DNA of 64,000 nt from XYD12-FULL-36-8 sp964391015 (GTDB taxonomy: Bacteria > Bacteroidota > Ignavibacteria > Ignavibacteriales > Ignavibacteriaceae). Positions 1 through 7,900 of the stretch are shown here, in pieces (positions within the stretch are counted from its first letter, which is position 1; every line of letters begins with the position of its first letter). Below the pieces are notes generated by a model. The model searched no databases. It was not told the origin of the DNA and saw nothing but the letters and a program-made list of their open reading frames with translations. The DNA is taken from NCBI GenBank assembly GCA_964391015.1, contig CAYMKU010000009.1:41813-105812 (forward strand), read 5' to 3'. A program made the translations under genes and the position numbers.

Positions 1-369
1 ATGTATTGAAACTCCAGGTTGTATTGACTGAGTTTGGATTGCTACAGAATTATACCATGCTGCTCTATCTATAATTCCTGATTTTCTTCCAACAACACCG
101 GTTGGGTAAGCACTGAAGCCAAATAAAGTTCTAATCCCTGATGAATAAGATTGCCAGGGATCATTACCTGCTCCATGATATGCTAATGCAACAGTGTTGG
201 GATAGTCTTGTAAAATTTGATCTATTATTACATGACCACAGGGATCCCATTGATTCCAAGTTCCCGCACAATATTCAATCGTTGCGTTATAATTAGTTTG
301 TGAATAACATGTATTTGTAAAGAAATTCTGAATTACAATTAATGAAAATAGAAGAATAAAGTTTTTCAT
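1..369 (-). CDS. Omp28-like secreted protein, N-terminal part (runs off the window)
   Basis: An open frame of 123 codons starts at the ATG complementary to 367-369 and runs off the left edge without a stop, so the gene is partial. Residues 1-24 form a signal peptide (MKNFILLFSLIVIQNFF...YSQ). The mature start carries EYCAGTWNQWDPCGH, followed by a stretch with LAYHGAGNDPW and YPTGVVGRKSG. This pattern recalls Omp28-related proteins, which have a thioredoxin-like N-terminal region where the equivalent segment is Cys-rich (a TWCxWCP-type motif). Here two of the usual Cys positions appear to be Asn and Asp, so redox function is doubtful. The Omp28 assignment comes from motif resemblance only. 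The start has no Shine-Dalgarno sequence, only an A/T-rich leader. Confidence 0.7.
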   Translation of the reverse strand, partial: MKNFILLFSLIVIQNFFTNTCYSQTNYNATIEYCAGTWNQWDPCGHVIIDQILQDYPNTVALAYHGAGNDPWQSYSSGIRTLFGFSAYPTGVVGRKSGIIDRAAWYNSVAIQTQSIQPGVSIH

Positions 370-614
370 AATTTTTTTTTCATTCAAATTTAAGAATTTA
401 ATTTTTCCAATTATGCTCAAAATCATTATCACAATCGTTATGCCTTTTTTGCGGTAATGAATTCTCTCTATAGCATTGAGGGGAGGCTAAATCTATATTG
501 GTGTACAACAATCAATCTTACATCTAGCGTTAAGTTTAAATGGATTGGAATTTAGATTTATACATAGACTAGCTATTAAGTAACCAGACACTGCGTTATT
601 ATAGGACGTTATTT

Positions 615-1532
615 TTATTTGTATTCATGAAAATATCTTTTTACTTCTTCTGTTTCTTCAACAGATAGGTGTCTGTCGTCTTGTTTAGAGTCTTTGAATT
701 TAAAATAATCATGAAATTTTGGTGGACGGGGGTCACAAACAAACGTTGTGGATGATGTGAGGATACTGTCAGACTGATAATTATATAACTGCACTGGATA
801 AATATAAAATTGGGGATCAAAAGTATCATACTTAGCCCAGTAGTACGCATCATAATAATTGAAATCGGCATCTCTATAGACAACTAGAAAGTGAATGATG
901 GATTTCCCGGTACTGGAAACACTAGGCAAAATCATTGAATAATCTCTACTAGAATCTATAAGTATATTTAATTCAAAATCATCTAATGTTCTCTTTTCCA
1001 TATCTTGTTGTGTTCGGTGTGCAAATACTAATTTTCTTAAAACAGGGTCAAGAGAAACGGTATCTGCAACTGCCATGAATACAAGATGAATTAATTTATC
1101 GCTCTTATTTACAAGTTTAAAAGTAAACATAAATTGAGCTACTGTTTTATCGGTGATTACATATGGCTGTTTTTTTAGTGAATCAATGTTGATCGTTTGT
1201 TCCACCAAGCGAAGGGGTTGTGTAGTAACAGAATCCAGGTTTAAGAATATTGGATTTCGTAATGATGTATCTTTTACAAGCGGGTCTATCTTTTTTGGTC
1301 GGTGGACCATTTTAACAGTATCGGGGTGCTTCAAATATTTAAAATTGTACCTGATAGTACCTTGTGGTTCTCCTTCAAAAACAAGCGGAGTAGATAGATT
1401 TTTGTTTTCAGTCTTATTACACCACATTGGAATATAGATAGTTGCAAATCCAATGAAAATAATTAGCAGAATGGTTAATAGTCCGTATTTTGTAGAACTC
1501 GGATTTATCCATTCCTTTAAAGATTTACTCAT
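615..1532 (-). CDS. Membrane-anchored hypothetical protein, 305 aa
   Basis: I do not recognise this family. The protein begins with a short polar segment, then one strong hydrophobic helix at about residues 17-37 (LLTILLIIFIGFATIYIPMW), and then about 265 residues of mixed strand-rich sequence with a lysine- and glutamate-rich C-terminus. The layout suggests a single-pass anchor with a soluble domain outside the cytoplasm. No catalytic motif was seen. It stands alone on the minus strand, 245 bp from the Omp28-like gene, so an operon link is uncertain. Confidence 0.65.
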   Translation of the reverse strand: MSKSLKEWINPSSTKYGLLTILLIIFIGFATIYIPMWCNKTENKNLSTPLVFEGEPQGTIRYNFKYLKHPDTVKMVHRPKKIDPLVKDTSLRNPIFLNLDSVTTQPLRLVEQTINIDSLKKQPYVITDKTVAQFMFTFKLVNKSDKLIHLVFMAVADTVSLDPVLRKLVFAHRTQQDMEKRTLDDFELNILIDSSRDYSMILPSVSSTGKSIIHFLVVYRDADFNYYDAYYWAKYDTFDPQFYIYPVQLYNYQSDSILTSSTTFVCDPRPPKFHDYFKFKDSKQDDRHLSVEETEEVKRYFHEYK

Positions 1533-1653
1533 CCATAAATTTGGTTATAACAAAAAGTAATTTCAATCTATTTAGGATTTCTAATTTCATTCATTTCATT
1601 CATTTCTTTCAGCTCATTCAATTCCTTATGCAGTTTCTTTTATTACTTACGCC

Positions 1654-1732
1654 GCTGTTGGTGACCAAAAGTTTGCTTTGATTTCATAAATTCCTTTCAT
1701 ATCACTTCTGCAAACTTTGGAATACCAACAGC
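1654..1732. repeat. Imperfect inverted repeat in the 1533-2039 gap
   Basis: The 507-bp gap between divergent genes holds two 22-23-nt arms (1654-1675 and 1710-1732) that pair with a few mismatches. The left arm begins GCTGTTGGTGACC and the right arm ends GGAATACCAACAGC. The loop is 34 nt. It could fold as a hairpin in RNA or be a small dispersed palindromic element. The rest of the gap is A/T-rich and shows nothing else I can support. Confidence 0.45.
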
Positions 1733-2039
1733 AGAGTCTAAAAGAGAAGTAAAAAAACATATTTTTTCGCATAAACAAAAAATCAAAGTAACACAGAGGT
1801 AAAAATTCAGAATTATTTTAAAGTAATTAAAAAATTAAATAAAAATAAATAAAAGGAAAAAAAGAAATAGTGATTATGAAGTATTAAATTCTTAATTGAA
1901 ATTTTGACACCTATAATTTAGCCTTACGGTTAAAATAATATTTCCTTTTTGTACGTCAGACCATTTTGTGTGGTTTTGTGTGGCATTCATATTACTTCTA
2001 TTGAATTTAATTTAGAATTCTAAATTGATAATTTAAAAA

Positions 2040-2963
2040 ATGGATTCTTTAACAATTGCAGATACGATAAAATACTTTGACACAGTTTCTGTAATTGATA
2101 CTTTGACAGTTAAAACATTTTCTGATGCACCGTCTTTTTGGCAAATCTCATTAGAAATTGGCAAAATAATTGTACCTATAGTAGCTGTTTTCATTGCAGC
2201 TTGGAAGGCTTTTCAATATGGCTTAAAAAAGGATAGGATATCAGAAAAAGAAAAAGAAGAAAGGAAATATAAAACTTTAAAATCCCATATTTTATTTTCT
2301 TGCAAAGAATTAATTAAAGCAACTCAGAGCCAGATAAATTATATAAACGAATTCAAAGATCAATTTAAATCTAATCAAGTTGATATAAAGCAAATTCAAA
2401 TTAACTCGTCATTTGACATTGATAATTTTAATGCAACTCCAAGACTTGATTACTATAAACTGTTCATAGAGCAATCTAAACAAAGTGAATTTGAGAAATC
2501 AAAAGCCTTCAGCAATTTCAATTTTTCATTAAAAGTTACAAAACACGTAAGTGAAAATTTGGTTTCGGATATGAATAAATATAGAAATCGTGTAAACCAA
2601 TTAGGAGATCAATATAACATATTCAGTTCTGAAGTGAGAAATATTATCAATTATCATATTGACAGCAAACCGGTTCCGGGATTTACCCCCGAACTTTTAG
2701 AATTGAATAAAACTCTTAATACTGACAAGCTAGAAGATATTTATTATATGATAACTAAATTTTATCTACCGTTACTCGATCTCGCAAAGAAACATCGTAT
2801 CCTAGCATTTATTCAAACCATTCCAGATATTTTGAGCCTTCTCAAACAACTTGAGGGTTCAAAAACACAATATTATAATATTTATAATACTTTCGTCGAA
2901 CAAATGCAATTATCAATTGAAGAATTAAAAGGTGTAATTTCCTTCTTTGATTCGGAAAAATAG
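2040..2963 (+). CDS. Single-pass membrane protein with helical cytoplasmic domain, 307 aa
   Basis: I do not recognise this family. The N-terminus is Asp/Thr-rich (about residues 1-35), followed by one transmembrane helix at about residues 40-60 (IGKIIVPIVAVFIAAWKAFQ). Next comes a strongly charged stretch of Lys and Glu (KKDRISEKEKEERKYKTLK) and a long mostly helical domain with coiled-coil character. The positive-charge pattern after the helix suggests an N-out, C-in topology. The protein resembles the small anchored proteins often found in bacterial accessory loci, but no enzymatic motif is visible. The gene is flanked downstream by a terminator-like hairpin and an IS. Confidence 0.65.
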   Translation: MDSLTIADTIKYFDTVSVIDTLTVKTFSDAPSFWQISLEIGKIIVPIVAVFIAAWKAFQYGLKKDRISEKEKEERKYKTLKSHILFSCKELIKATQSQINYINEFKDQFKSNQVDIKQIQINSSFDIDNFNATPRLDYYKLFIEQSKQSEFEKSKAFSNFNFSLKVTKHVSENLVSDMNKYRNRVNQLGDQYNIFSSEVRNIINYHIDSKPVPGFTPELLELNKTLNTDKLEDIYYMITKFYLPLLDLAKKHRILAFIQTIPDILSLLKQLEGSKTQYYNIYNTFVEQMQLSIEELKGVISFFDSEK

Positions 2964-3198
2964 TTATTTCTTGCCCTCCTCTTAATCATTTGCAAAATCT
3001 TGACGGACTAATTTTTTTCTAAAACTACCTTTCATAAATTTATTTCAAAAGTGTTTCGCCCAATTTTTCATAAAAAAAGGATTATGTTACTCTATAATGT
3101 TGATATCTCCATTGATTAAAATAATAATTAACTTTGCCTCTTTAAAATCTAAAACAGAATTTCTATTCATCAATAATTTTTCAACTACAGGCATTTTT

Positions 3199-3234
3199 CA
3201 GGAGACGTCAATTAACTCTCGTGTGAGTCTCCTG
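3199..3234 (+). terminator. Terminator-like hairpin
   Basis: Perfect 8-bp arms CAGGAGAC (3199-3206) and GTCTCCTG (3227-3234) enclose a 20-nt loop and are followed by TGCTTTTATTTTG. It lies 235 bp downstream of the 307-aa gene, rather far for its own terminator. The remainder of the 2964-3329 gap is A/T-rich with no gene that I can support. Confidence 0.4.
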
Positions 3235-3329
3235 TGCTTTTATTTTGAAAGATGAATAGAGTTTATTTCTAAGACATAAGAATTATTTTATTTTTGGTGA
3301 TTAATTTCATTCTTAAAAGATCTTAACCA

Positions 3330-4650
3330 GTTGCCTCATAATTAAATGTTACCGTAGTAGTAATCTTTTCTTTTCTTTTTTGCTACTTTTTTCTTTTCTT
3401 TTGTTAACAATGTTAGTAATGTTAATATCCTTAAATTCATTTTCAGTTTACAGACAATTTTAATATCAATCTGATTTTTCTTTCAATATTTTCTTGTAAC
3501 TTGAATGGATCTAATCTATTTAAAATTCTTAATAACTCTAACTTTTTATCCTCATCAATACCCTGTGATTCATATAATCTTTGAAATGGAGTTTTAGCTT
3601 TATCATATTTCTTCTTAATTTTTGATCCTTGTCTTTCTTTTGATATCAATTTCATGGATGGAAGAAAATAATTTAAGAAGTAGTTCAGATCGTTTCGGTA
3701 AAGATCATTTAACAGCTCTAATTGTTCCGGATTATTCAGCCGGTCATAACCTATATATTGTCTGACTACTGTCCAATTCTTTTCTTCTATATGTGCATTG
3801 TCATTTTTATTGTAAGCTCTTGATCGAGTATAGTCAACCGGCATTTTTCTGTGTTTGAAATATTTCAATAATCTGTAATTCATAAATTCTTTTCCATTGT
3901 CACTGTCAAACCCTCGTATCTTAAACGGTAATGTAAGTTCTATTTCTCTTATTGCTTTAAAAGTATTTATTTCACCTTTACCCCACACAGCTCGTTGGGA
4001 TGTCCATCCTGTCGCTATATCCACTATATCCAAAGTATTTATGTATTCACCTGCTACACTGGTACCGCAATGTGCTACTAAATCAACTTCAATAAATCCA
4101 GGACGGCTCTCATCCCATTGGTTTGTCTTTATGGGTATTAAATCTCTTATTATCGATCCGGGACGCGTTGTGCATAATCCTCGCTTTGTATACTTACCTC
4201 TGAATTTTGCAAGTATTCTATCAATGGTTGCCGGTGATATTTTCCTGAGTAGCTCTTCATCTTTTTTGCTTAATGATGATATCGATTTTTTATATATCGG
4301 CAACCAGAATGGTATTGCTGCCTTTAACCTGTCTGAACATATCAGATTTGTTTTTTCCATAATATTTTTAAAAAGTTTATTACTCCATCTGTATGATATT
4401 CCTTTTTCCGACCGGCTCTTTTCTTTTCACTATTAATTTCCTGCAATGGAAATTTATTCAATAACTTTATCGCGTACTTCCTATGATAGCTGCATACTGT
4501 ACAAAACTCGTCTAATATTTTTTTTTCTCCTCTTTTCCGGCTTTCTTATATCTTTCAATGATCTCATGAAGATATTCCACTTTTGATTTTTTGCTCATAA
4601 TTATTACCGTTTTTATGTTATAACAATGGTAACATTAATTATGAGGCAAC
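3330..4650 (-). mobile_element. Decayed insertion sequence with inverted ends
   Basis: The left end at 3330-3353 (GTTGCCTCATAATT...) is the inverse of the right end at 4628-4650 (...AATTATGAGGCAAC), apart from one T. The ends enclose a transposase of the integrase-core DDE type on the minus strand. The element is about 1.3 kb, normal for a single-gene IS. No target-site duplication is obvious at the outer edges. A further copy of the right-end motif sits just outside at 4674-4696. The family was not assigned. Confidence 0.75.
3443..4598 (-). pseudogene. IS transposase, integrase-core DDE family, in three reading frames
   Basis: The gene starts at the ATG complementary to 4596-4598 (MSKKSKVEYLHEIIERYKK...). 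It leaves frame at a run of nine A (minus-strand reading, 4508-4516) and again at a run of six A (4351-4356). Both changes are in the -1 direction. When the frames are joined, the protein is about 385 aa and continuous in family terms: an N-terminal helical region (FCTVCSYHRKYAIKLL), then TNLICSDRLKAAIPFWLP, then the catalytic core with acidic residues in FIEVDLVAHCG, FDSDNGKEFMN and NDNAHIEEKN. The 305-aa open frame that remains (3443-4360) holds the whole catalytic core. Programmed frameshifting is possible at the A9 run, but two slips more likely mean decay or a homopolymer error. Confidence 0.8.
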
Positions 4651-4673
4651 GACCTACTTTTCAATTACCCCAG

Positions 4674-4696
4674 GGTAACATTAATTGTGAGGCAAT
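4674..4696. repeat. Extra copy of the IS right-end motif
   Basis: This 23-nt stretch (GGTAACATTAATTGTGAGGC...) differs from the IS right end at 4628-4650 by only two bases and lies in the same orientation 46 bp away. It may be the true outer end, or the scar of another insertion of the same element. The following 4697-4995 holds no gene; it should contain the promoter of the next cluster. Confidence 0.6.
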
Positions 4697-4995
4697 GCGT
4701 TTTTCTTCGCTCAATCTAAAAATATATTGCATATTTAATTTCAAACCATTAAGTTCAGAAAAATTCTAATATTTATTCTAAGGGAAAACATTAAGAAAGG
4801 TATCTATAATTAATCAAAAAATAGAAGTCAAAATAAAATAATTCTTCTATGATTTCTTGTTTCCAATTTTAATTCTCTATTTTAACTTTATTACATTTTC
4901 CTCTCAAGTTAAAACTCTGCATCGTCCTCACCATAGAAGATTATTTGTAACCCTGAAAATCAAAAATTCAACAAGCTGTACCAAAATAAGCAATT

Positions 4996-7900
4996 ATGAA
5001 AATCTTATTTTCTATTTTTGCTGTTGTTTATTTTACTCAAGTATTTGTATTGGAAATTGCAAATGCACAGCTTACAGGTATTAAAAATATTCCCGGTAAT
5101 TACGCAACACTAGCAAATGCAATTAGCGATCTAAATTTACAGGGGGTTGGTGTAGGAGGAGTATTATTAAACCTTCTTCCTAATAATCCTGAAATAGCTC
5201 CTTTCGGAGGATATAGCATTCTTAACATAACAGGATCCCCCACCAATCAAATAATTATTGAAGGTAATTCCAACACAATTACTGCTTTCAGTCCACAATC
5301 CTCAGGTGTTTTAAACGATGCAATTTTCAAAATTATAGGTAGTGATTATGTAACAATTCGGAATTTTACTATCCGTGAAAATCCTTCAAATACAATAACA
5401 AATGCGGCAACAAATAACATGACAGAATGGGGTATTGCTTTACTGTATGCATCGACTACAAATGGCGCACAAAATGTTAGAATTCAAGGTAACACAATTT
5501 CATTGAACAGAACTTATCAGAATACCTTTGGAATTTATAGCAACGTGAGACATAATCAGACACAAGTCACAGTCCCCGCAGACATTACCGCTTATTCTGG
5601 ATCGAATAGTAATTTGCAAATATATGCTAATAATATTTCAAATGTTAATTTAGGAATTGTAGTAGTTGGGTCAGCAACAGGTGATTATATGGATGCAAAC
5701 CTCGACATCGGTGGAAGTTCAAGTATGACAGGTAACGATATAACTAATTATGGAACAACAAGTATTTTTTCAAACTATGTTTCAGTAAATCCTTCCGTAG
5801 CCGGAATTCTTGCTAACAATTGTATTAACCTCAATATCTCCTTCAATAACATTTCAAGTTCTGTAGGTGGAACAACTTCTGGCACTCTAAGAGGAATTTA
5901 TACTCATGCAACAGGAACATTACCAACTACAGGATCAATATTAAACAGGATTAACAATAACATTATCTCTATAAAATCCGGGGCACCAAATGGTGACATG
6001 GTATCGCTTCATAATGCTGTTGGCAATTCAATAACTTCCTTTAACATAAACAATAATGATTTTAATAATACATATGTAACGGTTATCCCAACTGAAAATA
6101 TCTTTTTCATTTACAACGAAGCGGCAGCATTAAACATGAATATCAACAACAATACCTTTACTAATCTAAATTTAAACAATCAAAACAGTAGTTTTTTTGA
6201 TAGCGTATGTTTAATTATTAATCATGGAGAACTTTTTCCCGGTGGAATTAAGAATGTCAATTATAACTCAGTTGTCACTCAATGTATCAGTAACGAAGCA
6301 CAAAATTTATTCTATGTCTATTGCGATAACGGTCCTGTTGGAGCAGGTTCAATTACAAACAATAATTATAATAACATAACCAATATATTTATAACAGAAC
6401 GTTCCAAGATCAGGGGCTGGTCGAATACAGGACAAGGTATGGCTACAAAGAATTTTGAGGGTAACTATTTCAACAACTGGACAACAGGTTTATGTGGTGG
6501 GGGTTCATGCGACCATTTCATCCTTGATATAAACAATGGCTCAATCGTAAATGTAACCGGAAATTCTTTTTGTAATCTTTTAGGCGCCGGAAACGCATCT
6601 ATTAAAGTCTTGAGTTTAGGAGCGAACATACAAACGGCTAATGTTAGTGAGAATTTATTTGTACACAATTATAATAATGGTCAGGGTGAAACAAATGTTT
6701 CTATCAATTCAGAATCTCAAAATCTCAATGTATTTAGAAACAAAATTGTTGATATGTTAAACTTTCATTCAAATGGTCAAGTTAGAGGCATTAAAATACC
6801 ATCGACAATAAATGCGATAGTTTATAATAATCTCATTGGCGATTTAAAAACACCTTTTGCCACCTCAGGCAATATTATAGGTTTACACTTTTCAAGCAGC
6901 GGAGGAATGCTCAGAGCTTATTACAATACGATTCATCTTAATGCAAAAAGCAACATAAATGGCAGTTTTAGTTCAGCAGCTATTTCTACAAGCACTGCAT
7001 CTGTTGATCTTCGTAATAATATTTTTGTAAACAATTCTGTTACCAATGCCGGTGTAAAAACGATAGCTTACTTAAGAAGTTCTGCTAACTTATCAAACTA
7101 TGATTCAAGCTCAAACAATAATTTATTTTATGCAGGAATCCCCAGTCCTGATAATTTAATATTCTATGATGGTTCAAATTCAGATCAGACTCTGGAACAA
7201 TTTAGAGCAAGAGTATATCCGAGAGATAGCGCTTCAATAACAGAAAACCCTCCTTTTTCAAGTAATGATATTCTTCATATTGATCCAACTATATTGACTT
7301 ATGCAGAAAGTGCAGGAAGTAGTATAGCAGGGTTTGATTTTGATTATGATGACGATTTTAGACAAGGAAGCACCGGTTATGTAGGTGATGGATTGGCTAC
7401 AGATTTAGGAGCAGATGAGTTTGAGGGGATAATAATACTTAATGATGTTGGAGTTACTTCGGTTTCAAGACAGCCGGAAGGCACACTCTATACCGGCTAT
7501 CCGGTTTGTTTCAATGCTTTGATAAAAAATTTTGGAAGAGTTTCTCAATCTTCAATACCTGTTAACTACAGAGTAAACGGAGGAACTCAAGTCGGTCCCG
7601 TTAATACATCAGGCACTTTGGTTCGCGACTCTATAAAGACAGTTTCATTTTGCGGAACTGAATCGTTTACGCCGCCCATCGCCGGGACTTATTCTGTTAA
7701 ACTTTATACCGCCTTGTCTTCAGACACTACCCTAATAAATGATACAGCGATACTCATATTTGATGTGGTCGTTCCGGCTCCTCTTACAGGTACAAAGAAT
7801 ATTCCCGGTGACTACAATACACTAAATGACGCAGTCATTGATCTGAATGGGCAAGGCGTCGGTATTGGTGGTGTAACTCTGAATCTTTTACCCGGTAATC

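Noticed and set aside
4857..5084. 75-aa plus-strand frame over the start of the 1896-aa gene
   Set aside because: It overlaps a clear signal peptide in another frame and its own product has no recognisable features.
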